Source: Lustribacter sp965277075 (GTDB lineage: Bacteria > Vulcanimicrobiota > Vulcanimicrobiia > Vulcanimicrobiales > Vulcanimicrobiaceae). Taken from it: a stretch of DNA of 64,000 nucleotides. The translations under genes and the position numbers were made by a program. Below, piece by piece: positions 1 to 9,418 of this stretch. How positions within the stretch are numbered: the first letter of the stretch is position 1; the number at the start of each line of letters is the position of its first letter. The stretch is from NCBI GenBank assembly GCA_965277075.1, contig OZ255707.1:496001-560000 (forward strand). The letters run 5' to 3'. Under the pieces are notes generated by a model. It was not told the DNA's origin. It made no database searches and saw only the letters and a program-made list of their open reading frames with translations.

Positions 1-85
1 CGAGGCTTAATTCTTCTTAATGAACTGAATAGGCGGACGCGCGTCTCGGAATAACGCCCACGCTCGGCGGAGCCAAAGGGTGGAG

Positions 86-1471
86 ATGCAGGTGAGCGGC
101 GCGTCGCATTTCGGCGACATCGACGACGGCAAGATCAGTCGCGATCAGTGGAAGATCATATGGATCTCCGGGATGGGCTTTTTCACCGACGCGTACGACC
201 TCTTCGTCATCGGCGTCGCGCTCAAACTGATAACGAGCGAGTGGCACCTCGATCCGTTGCAGATCGCGGTCGTCGGCGCCACCGCACTCGTTTCGGCGGC
301 ACTGGGTTCGGCGATCTTCGGCCGCGTCGCCGACGTCTTCGGCCGCAAGTACATCTACGGCTTCGAAGTGCTCGTGCTCGGAGCCGGCGCGATCGCGTCG
401 GCGTTTTCGCCGAACATTTGGTGGTTGATCGCGTTTCGCTTTATTCTCGGTCTCGGTATCGGCGGCGACTACCCGGTCAGTGCGACGATCGCGAGCGAAT
501 TCGCGGGGACGAAAACGCGCGGGCGCATGGTGTCGACGGTGTTTTCGATGCAGGGCGCGGGCCTGATCGTGGGGCCGCTGCTGGCGATCGCGTTGCTCGC
601 CGCGGGGGTATCGAACGATCTGACCTGGCGTATCTTGCTCGGGGCCGGCGCGATCCCGCCGCTAGCCGTTTTTTGGGCCCGCCGGCATCTCAAAGAAACG
701 CCGCGCTTCGCGAAATCGCAACAGCAACAACCGCCGCGCGATGTGAAAGAAGCGGAGAATCGTCTCGCACACGTCTTCGACAACGTTCGCGAGGGTTTTC
801 GTGACGCCACGCTCGTCAAGTGGCTGTGGGGCGCGAGCGGCGCGTGGTTCTTTCTCGACCTCGCGTACTACGGCAACACGATCTCGAATCAGCAGTTCGT
901 GTCGGCCGTATCGCCGCACGCGAGCCAACAGCAGACGTTGTTCATCTCGTTCCTCGTCTTTCTGTTCGCGGCGCTGCCCGGGTACGGGCTAGCGATGTTC
1001 GGGATGGACCGCTGGGGCCGCAAGACGATTCAAATCCTGGGCTTTGCCATGATGACGTTGACGTTCGCCGGCATCGCACTTCTCGGCGACGCGAAAATGG
1101 TGCTGATCCCATTCGTCGCGTTCTATGCGGTCAACTATTTCTTCACGGAGTTCGGACCGAACACGACGACGTTCGTCTATCCGGCCGAAATCTTTCCGGT
1201 CCGCATTCGCACGACCAGTCACGGGATCGCGGCGACGGTCGGGAAAGTCGGTGCGGCGGTCGGAACGTTCAGCTTTCCACTCTTGCAATCGTCGTTCGGC
1301 TTACCGGGACCGATGTGGATCGCGGCGATCAGCAGCGTCATCGGTCTCATTATCACGTGGCGCGTGCTCCCCGAACCGAACGGTCAAGATCTCGAGTCGG
1401 CGTCGCGTGACGAGAGCTTCGGAGCGCCGCAGTTCGGCGGCAAGCCGGAAGGGGCGCCCGCCTTCGGCTAA
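86..1471 (+). CDS. MFS transporter, phosphate/sugar-porter type
   Basis: Major facilitator of 461 aa with about 12 hydrophobic segments and a cytoplasmic loop near residues 205-235. The loop 2-3 motif (GRVADVFGRK) and the segment RFILGLGIGGDYPVSATIASEF followed by TRGR are typical of the PHS/sugar-porter branch that includes Pho84-like phosphate:proton symporters. The C-terminal half carries a second copy (MDRWGRK, YPAEIFPVRIRTTSHG). The ATG at 86 is chosen because AAAGGG lies 5 bases upstream; a GTG at 80 in the same frame is the alternative. Its stop overlaps that of the convergent monooxygenase gene. Inner-membrane transport is certain from the fold; phosphate, sugar or aromatic acid as substrate cannot be decided from sequence alone. 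Confidence 0.9.
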   Translation: MQVSGASHFGDIDDGKISRDQWKIIWISGMGFFTDAYDLFVIGVALKLITSEWHLDPLQIAVVGATALVSAALGSAIFGRVADVFGRKYIYGFEVLVLGAGAIASAFSPNIWWLIAFRFILGLGIGGDYPVSATIASEFAGTKTRGRMVSTVFSMQGAGLIVGPLLAIALLAAGVSNDLTWRILLGAGAIPPLAVFWARRHLKETPRFAKSQQQQPPRDVKEAENRLAHVFDNVREGFRDATLVKWLWGASGAWFFLDLAYYGNTISNQQFVSAVSPHASQQQTLFISFLVFLFAALPGYGLAMFGMDRWGRKTIQILGFAMMTLTFAGIALLGDAKMVLIPFVAFYAVNYFFTEFGPNTTTFVYPAEIFPVRIRTTSHGIAATVGKVGAAVGTFSFPLLQSSFGLPGPMWIAAISSVIGLIITWRVLPEPNGQDLESASRDESFGAPQFGGKPEGAPAFG

Positions 1472-3051
1472 ACGCGTTCCAGCGTGGCGTTGCCGGTCAC
1501 GGTCGCTGCGACCCGCGCGGCCGCAGCGCCGTCGACCGCATTGCCGCGCCACGCGACGTGCAAGTCGGGCCGCACGAGCACGACGTCAACGCCGTAGATC
1601 TCGCGAGCGGCCGCGTCGGCGAACCGCTTGACGTCGAGCGGCGCCGCGTTCGCGGCGAACGCGTCGACAAACGGCGCCGGATCGTATGCCGAAGCGCCGA
1701 CGTCGAGCAGCGTGTAGCCATTGCCGAGGTGATCGTGCAGTGCGCTCCCGTCGGCCAACCACACGTGCGGTAAACGAAAGCCCGGCCAGGTCGTCGGGAC
1801 GTACGCGTTGTTGTCGGGGTCCGGACCTTGACCCGGTTCGTCGCACACGATCGGCGAGCCGACGTAGCGATATCCGGCTTCTATGCCGAGAATCTCCGTG
1901 ACTTTGCGCTGCTCGGCGTCGAACTGCCGCGCCATATCATCGAGCGTCGATGCGGCGCGCCACGTATTGCGCCCGCTCATCGCGGCCCCGGAGGCGCGTA
2001 CGTTGCGCAGGCCGATCTGCCGCCGTTCGATCTCGTACGAATCGAGCAGCCCGGGGCCTCCGTGTCCGGCGAGTGTCGCGGCGAGTTTCCATGCGAGGTC
2101 GGTCGCATCGCCCACGCCGGTGTTCATACCGAGGCCACCGGTCGGGATCACCAAGTGCGCCGCATCGCCCGCGATGAATGCGCGCCCGTCGCGATACCGC
2201 TCCGCACACAGCAAGTGTTGCGTCCACTGGTTCACCGACAGCGTTTCGAATGCGATGTCCATCCCGAGCGCGTCGCGGAAGATCGCCGTCATCTCCTCAT
2301 CGCTTTGGGCGGCGGCGTGCAGCGTCCAGTGCTTCGTACTATCCTGAATGATGATGAACGGGAAAATCGGCGGCTTGGTGATGTGATAATGCCGCCCTTT
2401 GCCCATCGGGATGCGGTCGAAAAGTTCGTCGCTGTGAAAGAGCGCTTGGCGCAACGTGCGGATGCTGCCCTGACCGCTCAGCGCGATGCCCAGCTGCTTG
2501 CGCACGGTGCTCGATCCGCCGTCGCAACCGACGATGTAGTCGGCGCGCACGCGCTGCGTTCCGTTCGCACTGTGCAGTTCGGCCGTGATGCCGCCGGCGT
2601 CTTGCTCGAAGGCCGTCATCTCGCATGCGAAGCGCATGCTGATGTTGGGATATCTTTCGGCGATCGAACGTAAGAGTGGTTCGAGCGTATACTGCGAGAT
2701 CAGTTGGTACGGCTCGAGCGGACGACCGTCGTTGTTGGCGGCAATCGTCGCTTTGGCCGCGTTGACGGATGGATACGGCAGATGGACGAGCGCATCGCTT
2801 GCCATCGACGGCGCGAGGAAAACGTCCATCGGTACGTCGCGTGGGAGCCCGGCGTCGCGAACGCGTTCGGCGATCCCGAGCCGCCGAAAGATCTCCATCG
2901 TTCGGGCGTTGCAACGCTCCATCTTCGGCAGCTGGATCGACGTCGGATTGCGCTCGACGAGCATTACCTGGACGCCGCGCTCCGCGAGATCGAGGGACAA
3001 CGTCAACCCCACCGGACCGGCGCCGACGACCAACACCCGGCTACGTACCAT
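1468..3051 (-). CDS. FAD-dependent aromatic monooxygenase (PheA/TfdB type)
   Basis: Group A flavoprotein hydroxylase, 527 aa, that uses NAD(P)H and O2 to hydroxylate aromatic rings or related compounds. The N-terminal FAD-binding motif VVGAGPVGL is followed by an acidic residue at the end of the second strand (ERN). The DG motif (VGCDGGSSTVRKQLG) and the second FAD motif (FIAGDAAHLVIPTGGLGMN) are intact. The C-terminal about 150 residues form the thioredoxin-like domain found in phenol hydroxylase-type members. The start at 3051 is chosen because GGAG lies 6 bases upstream and the protein then begins MVRSRVLVVGAG; two upstream ATGs add 4 or 7 residues. It is divergent from an amidase gene, so a small aromatic or amide catabolic unit is possible. 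The substrate is unknown. Confidence 0.88.
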   Translation of the reverse strand: MVRSRVLVVGAGPVGLTLSLDLAERGVQVMLVERNPTSIQLPKMERCNARTMEIFRRLGIAERVRDAGLPRDVPMDVFLAPSMASDALVHLPYPSVNAAKATIAANNDGRPLEPYQLISQYTLEPLLRSIAERYPNISMRFACEMTAFEQDAGGITAELHSANGTQRVRADYIVGCDGGSSTVRKQLGIALSGQGSIRTLRQALFHSDELFDRIPMGKGRHYHITKPPIFPFIIIQDSTKHWTLHAAAQSDEEMTAIFRDALGMDIAFETLSVNQWTQHLLCAERYRDGRAFIAGDAAHLVIPTGGLGMNTGVGDATDLAWKLAATLAGHGGPGLLDSYEIERRQIGLRNVRASGAAMSGRNTWRAASTLDDMARQFDAEQRKVTEILGIEAGYRYVGSPIVCDEPGQGPDPDNNAYVPTTWPGFRLPHVWLADGSALHDHLGNGYTLLDVGASAYDPAPFVDAFAANAAPLDVKRFADAAAREIYGVDVVLVRPDLHVAWRGNAVDGAAAARVAATVTGNATLERV

Positions 3052-3137
3052 CGATGACTCCATACCTCTCATGGACGACGCCGGCGGGCCGGATGCCTTC
3101 CGCTGGAACCGGCGGCGTCGCAGCGAAGCGTGTGTGA

Positions 3138-4514
3138 ATGACAGGGACGACGAACTGGCCGACGGCCGGCGAATTGCGCACGCAACTCGAGCGCGGCGCG
3201 ATCACCAGTCGCAGCCTGTGCGAGGACGCGCTCGCGCGCATCGCCGATGCCGCGGGCGAGGGCGCAGCGACGTTCACCGACGTCTTTGCCGACGGCGCGC
3301 GCGCCGCCGCCGCCGCCGCCGACACCCTGCGAGCGAGCGGCTTTGTCGCCTCACCGCTGGCAGGCATACCCGTATCGATCAAAGATCTCTTCGACGTTGC
3401 CGGGTGCACGACGCGCGCCGGCTCGCGGTTGCTCGCGGGCGCGCCGCCGGCAGCGCACGACGCGCCGGTCGTCGCGCGCTTGCGCGCGGCCGGTGCCGTC
3501 ATCATCGGGAAGACGAACATGACCGAGTTTGCCTATTCGGGTCTCGGCATCAACCCGCATTACGGAACGCCGCGCAATCCCCACGATCGCGCAACGGGCC
3601 GCATCCCAGGCGGTTCGTCGTCGGGCGCTGCCGTTTCGGTGAGCGACGGCATGTCCGCGATCGCACTTGGAACCGACACGGGCGGTTCCGTGCGCATCCC
3701 GGCGGCACTATGCGGGCTCGTCGGCTTCAAGCCGACGGCGCGGCGCGTGCCGACGAACGGCGCCTACCCGTTGTCGTTTTCGCTCGATTCGATCGGCCCG
3801 CTCGCAAACGACGTCGCCGGCTGCGCGATCGCGGATGCCATTCTCTCGGGCGAACCCGACGGGCTGCCCGCCCCGCAACCGCCGCAGCGCCTGCGCTTTC
3901 TGGCACCGACGACGCACGTGCGCGATGGCGCCGATACGCATGTGCTCGCATCGTTTGAACGCGCGCTCGCGGTGCTGCGTGCTGCCGGCGCGGTCGTCGA
4001 CGAGCAGCCGTTACCCGCGCTCGACGGCATGGCCGACGTGTTGCGCGGAGGCGGGTTATCGGCCGCCGAGGCGTACTGGTGGCATCGCGGCATGCTTGCA
4101 CGCGATGAAGGCACCTACGATCCCCAGATCGCGCGTCGCATCAAACGCGGCAGCACGATTGGTGCGAGCGACTACATCGATCTCTTGCGCGCGCGAACCG
4201 CCTATATCGCCGACCTCACCGTTCAACGCGCCGGCTACGACGCGTTGCTCTGGCCGACCGTTGCGATCGTCGCGCCGCCGATCGCGGATCTGCTTGCCGA
4301 CGAGGAACGCTACGCGCGCGAGAACCTGCTGATCTTGCGCAACACGAGCTTCGTGAACGCGGCCGACGGGTGTGCGCTGAGTATTCCGATGCACGCGCCG
4401 GGGACGGCACCGGCGGGCCTCGGAATCGTCGGTGAAACCGGCGCCGACCGTCGCATCCTCGGGATCGGCATCGTCGTCGAGGAGCTGCTGTTCGCGACTA
4501 CGTCTGGGGCGTAA
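3138..4514 (+). CDS. Amidase signature family hydrolase
   Basis: Amidase of 458 aa that hydrolyses an amide to a carboxylate and ammonia. The family catalytic triad is present: Lys82 in PVSIKDLF, cis-Ser160 in the GGSSSG stretch, and nucleophile Ser184 in GTDTGGSVRIPA. Length and motif order match GatA-like amidases of the non-tRNA type. No GatB or GatC is nearby, so a role in Gln-tRNA formation is unlikely. It lies 86 bp from the divergent FAD monooxygenase. Its 3' end overlaps the convergent msrB gene by 17 bp. The Shine-Dalgarno is weak. Substrate unknown. Confidence 0.9.
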   Translation: MTGTTNWPTAGELRTQLERGAITSRSLCEDALARIADAAGEGAATFTDVFADGARAAAAAADTLRASGFVASPLAGIPVSIKDLFDVAGCTTRAGSRLLAGAPPAAHDAPVVARLRAAGAVIIGKTNMTEFAYSGLGINPHYGTPRNPHDRATGRIPGGSSSGAAVSVSDGMSAIALGTDTGGSVRIPAALCGLVGFKPTARRVPTNGAYPLSFSLDSIGPLANDVAGCAIADAILSGEPDGLPAPQPPQRLRFLAPTTHVRDGADTHVLASFERALAVLRAAGAVVDEQPLPALDGMADVLRGGGLSAAEAYWWHRGMLARDEGTYDPQIARRIKRGSTIGASDYIDLLRARTAYIADLTVQRAGYDALLWPTVAIVAPPIADLLADEERYARENLLILRNTSFVNAADGCALSIPMHAPGTAPAGLGIVGETGADRRILGIGIVVEELLFATTSGA

Positions 4515-4893
4515 AGTCCAGCGCGAGGGAGTTCATACAGTAGCGTTGACCCGTCGGGGCCGGACCGTCGTCGAAGACGTGCCCAAGGTGCGAGTCGCAG
4601 CGTCCGCAGCGAACTTCTTCGCGCACCATGCCGTGCGAGCGGTCTTGCACGACCTTCACGGCGCCGGGCGAAAGCGGCTGGAAGAAGCTCGGCCAGCCGC
4701 TGCCGCTTTCAAACTTCGTATCGGAGGAAAACAGCGGCGTATTGCACGCCCCGCAGACGTATGTTCCCGTCTCCGTGTTGTGATAGAGTGCGCCGGTGAA
4801 CGGCCGTTCGGTGGCCGCCTCGCGCAAAACGGCATACCGGTCCGGCGCGAGGTCGCGCTTCCAATCAGCGTCGGTTTTTTCGATGTTATTCAT
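4498..4893 (-). CDS. msrB: Peptide-methionine (R)-S-oxide reductase, cytosolic copy
   Basis: MsrB of 131 aa that reduces methionine-R-sulfoxide in proteins. Zn-binding cysteines are at 47/50 (CGAC) and 96/99 (CGRC). Catalytic Cys119 sits in the RYCMNS motif, and the GSGWPSF and HLGHVFDDGP boxes are complete. There is no signal peptide, so it acts in the cytoplasm. A second MsrB with a signal peptide lies at 63073-63540. No msrA is adjacent. The end overlaps the amidase end on the opposite strand. Confidence 0.96.
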   Translation of the reverse strand: MNNIEKTDADWKRDLAPDRYAVLREAATERPFTGALYHNTETGTYVCGACNTPLFSSDTKFESGSGWPSFFQPLSPGAVKVVQDRSHGMVREEVRCGRCDSHLGHVFDDGPAPTGQRYCMNSLALDFTPQT

Positions 4894-4959
4894 CGCCGGT
4901 TATGACCGGGACGGAGCGGAGCAAAGTTGCGCGAAAGCTGCGGGCAACCGGAGGTCTGC

Positions 4960-6537
4960 ATGGACGTTCATCGCAATCCGCTCGACCCGCTCGCCTTCCT
5001 GGCGCGCAGCGCGGACGTGTTCCGCGAGAAGGTTGCCGTGATCGACGGCGATCGCCGATTTACCTATCCGCAACTTTTCGAGCGCGTGCGTCGCCTGGCG
5101 GCCGCTTTACAGGCGCTCGGTATCGCGCGGGGCGATCGGGTCGCGGTCCTTTCGCCGAACGCGATGATGTCGCTCGAAGCGACGTTCGCGGTGCCGCTCG
5201 CTGGCGGCGTCCTATGCGCGCTGAACATCCGCTTAGCGGCTGAAGAGATCGCGTTCATCCTCGATCATTGTGGAGCAGCGTGCCTGCTCTACGACGCCGA
5301 ACTCGATCCGCTCGTCGAGGAGCTGGCGCTCACGATTCCATGCGTGCGCGTCGGCGCCGCGCGCGATCTCCGCCGCGGCTACGAAACGCTGCTCGAGCAG
5401 AGCGATACGCGGACCCTCGACGCGCGCGCGCCCGACGATGACGACACGATTGCGATCAACTACACGAGCGGAACGACGGGCCGGCCGAAAGGCGTCATGT
5501 ACACGTATCGCGGTGCCTATCTGAACGCGCTTGCTGAAGCGTTCCATGCGGGCCTCGTACCCGAGAGCGTCTATCTGTGGACACTGCCGATGTTCCATTG
5601 CAACGGCTGGTGCTTTCCGTGGGCCGTTACGGCAGCCGGCGCGACGCACGTCACACTGCGGCGCGTCGAACCGGCTCGCATCAACGCGGCAATCGCACGC
5701 GACGGCGTCACGCATCTCTGTGCCGCGCCGACGGTGCTCGTCGCGCTCGCGAACGCTCCGGACACCGTTCCGTTCCCGCATGCCGTCACGATGACGACCG
5801 CCGGTGCACCGCCGTCGCCGACGACGATCGGACAGATCGAAGCGCTGGGCGGCAGGGTCAACCACATGTACGGACTGACGGAAACCTACGGCCCGATCAC
5901 GGCCTGCGTGTGGAAGTCACCGTTGTGGGACGATGTCGACGCCGTCGAGCGCGCGCGACTCAAAAGCCGGCAAGGCGTTCCGATGCTCACCGTGCGCGCC
6001 GGCGACGTGCGCGTCGTTGACGCCGAACTGCGCGACGTACCGGCCGACGGTACGACCGCGGGCGAGATCGTCATGCGCGGCAACAACGTGATGAAGGGCT
6101 ACTACGCCGACCCGGCCGCAACGGCGAGTGCGTTCACGGGCGGCTGGTTTCACAGCGGCGACATCGCGGTCATGCATCCGGACGGCTTTATCGAGATCAC
6201 CGACCGCGCGAAGGACGTGATCGTGAGCGGCGGCGAGAACATCTCGACGCAGCAAGTCGAGAAAGTCCTGATCGGACACGACGCGGTGCTCGAAGTCGCC
6301 GTCGTCGCCGTTCCCGACTCGAAGTGGGGCGAAGTGCCGAAAGCGTTCGTGACGCTCAAGCCGGGACGAAGCGTCGAGCCGGACGAACTGCAGGCGTTCG
6401 CGCGTCGCCATCTCGCGGCATTCAAGGTCCCGAAAGTGTACGCGTTCGGCGATCTCCCGAAGACCTCGACCGGAAAAATCCAAAAGTTCGTGCTCCGAAA
6501 TCGGGAGTGGGCCGGTCACGCCAAGCGCGTCAACTAG
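4960..6537 (+). CDS. AMP-dependent acyl-CoA synthetase
   Basis: Acyl-CoA ligase of the ANL superfamily, 525 aa: ATP plus carboxylic acid gives acyl-AMP, then acyl-CoA. Visible motifs are the P-loop-like YTSGTTGRPKGV, the MYGLTETYGP motif, GWFHSGDIAVMHPDGF, the hinge DRAKDVIVSGGENIS, and the catalytic lysine in PKTSTGKIQK near the C terminus. The FHCNGWCFPW region resembles the medium-chain/DmdB-like branch. The ATG at 4960 is chosen because GGAGG lies 5 bases upstream; an in-frame start at 4927 would add 11 unlikely residues. It stands alone, with no beta-oxidation genes beside it. The acid substrate is not predictable beyond short or medium chain. Confidence 0.92.
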   Translation: MDVHRNPLDPLAFLARSADVFREKVAVIDGDRRFTYPQLFERVRRLAAALQALGIARGDRVAVLSPNAMMSLEATFAVPLAGGVLCALNIRLAAEEIAFILDHCGAACLLYDAELDPLVEELALTIPCVRVGAARDLRRGYETLLEQSDTRTLDARAPDDDDTIAINYTSGTTGRPKGVMYTYRGAYLNALAEAFHAGLVPESVYLWTLPMFHCNGWCFPWAVTAAGATHVTLRRVEPARINAAIARDGVTHLCAAPTVLVALANAPDTVPFPHAVTMTTAGAPPSPTTIGQIEALGGRVNHMYGLTETYGPITACVWKSPLWDDVDAVERARLKSRQGVPMLTVRAGDVRVVDAELRDVPADGTTAGEIVMRGNNVMKGYYADPAATASAFTGGWFHSGDIAVMHPDGFIEITDRAKDVIVSGGENISTQQVEKVLIGHDAVLEVAVVAVPDSKWGEVPKAFVTLKPGRSVEPDELQAFARRHLAAFKVPKVYAFGDLPKTSTGKIQKFVLRNREWAGHAKRVN

Positions 6538-6665
6538 GGAGCGTGTTTCGAAGAAATTACACGCGATGGCGCGGGTTTGCGCGTCTCCGCGGCGTACGAC
6601 GCTTTGAAACGTTTCGTGCCGGACGAGGGGACAAATACATTGTCAGGATGTGAGCCGATCATCGA

Positions 6666-7115
6666 ATGGTAACGGTGTCGTTCATCGTCATCGGTGGCGT
6701 CATCGTTGTCGTCTTCATCGGCGTCGTCGTCTACCGAATGGTGAGCGAAGAGCGCGCGGCCGCTCGTCGCGCTCCGCAGCGTTCGTACGAGTTGGAAGCG
6801 CGCATCAAGACCGTCTTGGGCGGCCCGCGAGCGAAGTATGGAGAAATCTTTACCGACTATAGCGTTTGGAAAAGTGAGAACGAGACCCGGCTCGAGCTGG
6901 TCGCCGGTGATCCGTGGAAGAAACTCAACGAGTTTACGCGTTCGCTCATCGTCCGCTATCTGTGGCGCGTGCTCGAAAGTCTCGCCGGCGGTGCGGTCGT
7001 GATCGTCGACGAGCCTCATCAAGTGTGGAATGAAGAAGTCGATTCGGGCTTTCGCGATCAAGGTTTTGATTGGAAAACGTTCGGCCACGGGCCGCAGTTC
7101 ATCCGCGATCCCTAG
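6666..7115 (+). CDS. Membrane-anchored hypothetical protein
   Basis: 149 aa with one N-terminal transmembrane helix (about residues 3-24, very Val/Ile rich) followed by an Arg-rich stop-transfer stretch and a soluble domain of about 115 residues facing the cytoplasm. No family is recognised. Its TAG stop shares one base with the GTG start of the DCC-family gene, so the two are probably translated together. The Shine-Dalgarno is poor. The codon pattern agrees with real coding sequence. Confidence 0.7.
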   Translation: MVTVSFIVIGGVIVVVFIGVVVYRMVSEERAAARRAPQRSYELEARIKTVLGGPRAKYGEIFTDYSVWKSENETRLELVAGDPWKKLNEFTRSLIVRYLWRVLESLAGGAVVIVDEPHQVWNEEVDSGFRDQGFDWKTFGHGPQFIRDP

Positions 7116-7480
7116 TGGGCACGAGCTCGGCACCGCTGGTCATCTATGACGGCGATTGCGCCCTGTGCGCGTGGAGCGTCCGCTTCATCACCGCGCGCTC
7201 GCAACCGGGTGCGTTCCGATTTGCCGCCCGCGATTCGGATGCAGCACTCCCGGCTTTCGTCGCGTATCCGGACGCGCGACGGATCGACGGCGTGCTGCTC
7301 GTCGACGGCGCACAACTCTTCGCGCGCAGCGACGCGGCGCTGCGTATTATGCACCATCTTCGCCGGCCGTGGCCGCTGCTCGGCGGTCTGCGCCTCGTGC
7401 CGCGCCCGTTGCGTGATGCGCTGTATGCGATCGTCGCGCGCTATCGCTATCGCTGGTTCGGACGCCTTACGGGCGGCTGA
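7115..7480 (+). CDS. DCC family thiol-disulfide oxidoreductase-like protein (DUF393)
   Basis: 121 aa of the DUF393/DCC family, named for the conserved D-x-x-C near the N terminus, seen here as YDGDCALC about residues 11-18. Family members are small, thioredoxin-fold-like proteins of uncertain activity, usually annotated as thiol-disulfide oxidoreductases. The tail (PRPLRDALYAIVARYRYRWFGR) is the usual C-terminal signature. The GTG start at 7115 overlaps the upstream stop (TAGTG); an upstream in-frame start at 7070 would lie inside the previous gene and is rejected. Confidence 0.85.
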   Translation: MGTSSAPLVIYDGDCALCAWSVRFITARSQPGAFRFAARDSDAALPAFVAYPDARRIDGVLLVDGAQLFARSDAALRIMHHLRRPWPLLGGLRLVPRPLRDALYAIVARYRYRWFGRLTGG

Positions 7481-7715
7481 GCAGCGACCGCAGCACGGGC
7501 ATTGGAAGCCCACGCCGTGCCGGCGCGACGACCGGATTATGGTCGGCACACGGCTCAAGTGTAAGCGTCGTGAAACTCGCGCCGTCCGCGCTGCATCCGC
7601 AGGACCAGTGGACCGCCGTCACGACGACGCGCTTTCGACGATCCGGCTCAGCGTCGATCACAAACCGGGCGGGAGCGCCCAGCCGGGCACGCAAGTCGCT
7701 AAGCGTTTGGTTCAC
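7467..7715 (-). CDS. Small Cys/His-containing hypothetical protein
   Basis: Possible 82-aa protein beginning at GTG 7715 (MNQTLSDLRARLG). An in-frame ATG at 7802 would add 29 residues. It contains a CGC motif and a further C-x-x-H (CADHNP), which could bind metal. No family is recognised. It runs against the DCC gene with 14 bp of overlap at the ends. The evidence is only an open frame with a plausible amino acid composition, so it may be a chance ORF. Confidence 0.4.
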   Translation of the reverse strand: MNQTLSDLRARLGAPARFVIDAEPDRRKRVVVTAVHWSCGCSADGASFTTLTLEPCADHNPVVAPARRGLPMPVLRSLLSRP

Positions 7716-7912
7716 CCGATCACGATAACGCCCGTTTCTGGGATCAGCGAGGGAGATTCGATGAGAATTCGGCCCGCGCAAATGCACAATCCATGAGGCC
7801 ATTTGTGTGACGGACGGCCTGAGGGTTCATTTGCCGCGCTGCCAACGAGTCTACCCTTTGGCCGGTCACGCCGGCCTTCGTCTCGTCACGTCAAGGAGAG
7901 CACACACCCGTT
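7716..7912. other. Intergenic leader region upstream of glutamine synthetase
   Basis: About 200 bases between the small minus-strand ORF and glnA. If that ORF is not real, the gap extends back to 7481. It must hold the glnA promoter and leader, but no convincing -35/-10 pair or NtrC/sigma-54 (GG-N10-GC) site is evident by eye. The only clear element is AAGGAG at 7893-7898, which is 14 bases from the glnA ATG and so unusually far. Confidence 0.4.
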
Positions 7913-9343
7913 ATGAGCACCGATCTGCGCGACTTTCTCATGCTTCCGTATGCGGAGCTCGAAGAGCTCAACCTGGCAGCGAAGGAAGACCGCAAGAACC
8001 GCGTCGATGCGCACAAGATTCAAGAGAAGCGGCTCAAGTATCTTACCGATACCAAGGGCATCAAAGCGATCACGCTCATGTTCAGCGACCTCGAAGGCCG
8101 CTTGCACATGCTCGATTACGACAAGAAGTTCATGTTGAAGTCGTTCGACAACCTCACCTTCGACGGCTCGTCGATTCGCGGCTTCACCGCGCAGAAAGAA
8201 AGCGATCTTCGGCTCAACGTCGATTGGGGGGCGTTTTACCACGCGCCCGGCGACATCTTCGGTTCGGGCAAAGTTCTCGTGTTCGGTGAGGTGATCGACA
8301 AAGACGGTTCGCCGTTCTCGGCCGACATGCGCGGCATTCTCAAACAATTCTCGACCGACAAGTTCACGAAGGACGGCTACACGCTCGCGGCCGCCAATGA
8401 AATCGAAGGCTTCGTCTTTGAAGGTGTCGACGCCGAGCAGCACTTCTACGAAACGAATGCGTTCGAGTACGTCAACACCGGCGGCTACTACCATTCGTTG
8501 CCCGGTGATCCGCTGCGCCAGTTCATCGATACGGTCGCAGAAGTGCAGCGCGCGATGGGGTTCGAGAATGAGAAAGACCATCCGGAAGTCGCGCCTTCGC
8601 AGTTCGAGATCAACTACAGCTACGGGGAAGTGACGGCGGCTGCCGATACGATCCAGCTTTACAAATTAATCTGCCGTCAAGTGGCGACGAAGCTCGGGAT
8701 GACGGCGAGCTTCCTGCCGAAGCCCGTCGTCGGCGTCAACGGCAGCGGCATGCACACGAACGTATCGGTTTCCAAGGGCGGCAAAAACCTGATGTGGGAC
8801 GCCGCCGGGCAAGAGAAGCTCAGCACGTTCGGTTGGGACTATATCGATCGCATCCTGACCGTCGGCCTCGACTCGTGCCTCATCATGAACGCGTCGGTCA
8901 ACGCATATCGCCGCCTGGATCCGCACTTCGAGGCGCCCAATCAGATCAAAGCGTCAGCCGTCGATCGCGGTTCGATGGTTCGCGTGCCGATCGGCAACGA
9001 ACGGAGTGCGCGCGTCGAGGTTCGCTCGGTCGGACCCGACGCCAACCCGTATATGGTTCTGTACTGGGTCTTCAAGACCGGACTCGACGGCAAGATCGAT
9101 TCGAACCCGAACTTGCGTCAGGCCGACCGTTATCTGCCGGATAACATCTACGACGCGCTCGACGCGTTCCGCAGCTCCGCGTGGATGACCGACATCTTCG
9201 GCGCCGACGTCAAGGAACGGTACGGCGACCTCAAGCAGGCTTCGGCCGATCGCTGCCCGCGATTGCTCGGGACGTTCGTGAAGCCCGAAGAAGTTCAGTA
9301 CCATCACGAAGTGTACAATCAGTTTCTCTGGAACCGATTCTAG
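7913..9343 (+). CDS. glnA: Glutamine synthetase, type I
   Basis: Type I glutamine synthetase, 476 aa, making glutamine from glutamate, ammonia and ATP as a cytosolic dodecamer. Active-site features: the DGSSIRGF loop, metal-ligand glutamates in AAANEIEGF and PSQFEINYSYGE, and the ATP/ammonia site GVNGSGMHTNVS. The C terminus lacks a clear adenylylation-loop motif of the GlnE-controlled type (NLYDLPPEE); the corresponding region reads DNIYDALDAF. Regulation by adenylylation is therefore doubtful. No glnB or ntrBC is next to it. The Shine-Dalgarno AAGGAG is 14 bases from the ATG, longer than usual. Downstream, an imperfect hairpin near 9360-9385 without a U-run might end the transcript. Confidence 0.96.
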   Translation: MSTDLRDFLMLPYAELEELNLAAKEDRKNRVDAHKIQEKRLKYLTDTKGIKAITLMFSDLEGRLHMLDYDKKFMLKSFDNLTFDGSSIRGFTAQKESDLRLNVDWGAFYHAPGDIFGSGKVLVFGEVIDKDGSPFSADMRGILKQFSTDKFTKDGYTLAAANEIEGFVFEGVDAEQHFYETNAFEYVNTGGYYHSLPGDPLRQFIDTVAEVQRAMGFENEKDHPEVAPSQFEINYSYGEVTAAADTIQLYKLICRQVATKLGMTASFLPKPVVGVNGSGMHTNVSVSKGGKNLMWDAAGQEKLSTFGWDYIDRILTVGLDSCLIMNASVNAYRRLDPHFEAPNQIKASAVDRGSMVRVPIGNERSARVEVRSVGPDANPYMVLYWVFKTGLDGKIDSNPNLRQADRYLPDNIYDALDAFRSSAWMTDIFGADVKERYGDLKQASADRCPRLLGTFVKPEEVQYHHEVYNQFLWNRF

Positions 9344-9418
9344 TGCAGCGCGGGTCGGCCCGACGCAACGTACGAATGCCGTGCGTCACGCCGGGTCGAC
9401 TCATACCAACGGACTCTT

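Noticed and set aside
9360..9385. Terminator after glnA
   Set aside because: The hairpin is imperfect and without a U-run, so it is not listed as a feature.
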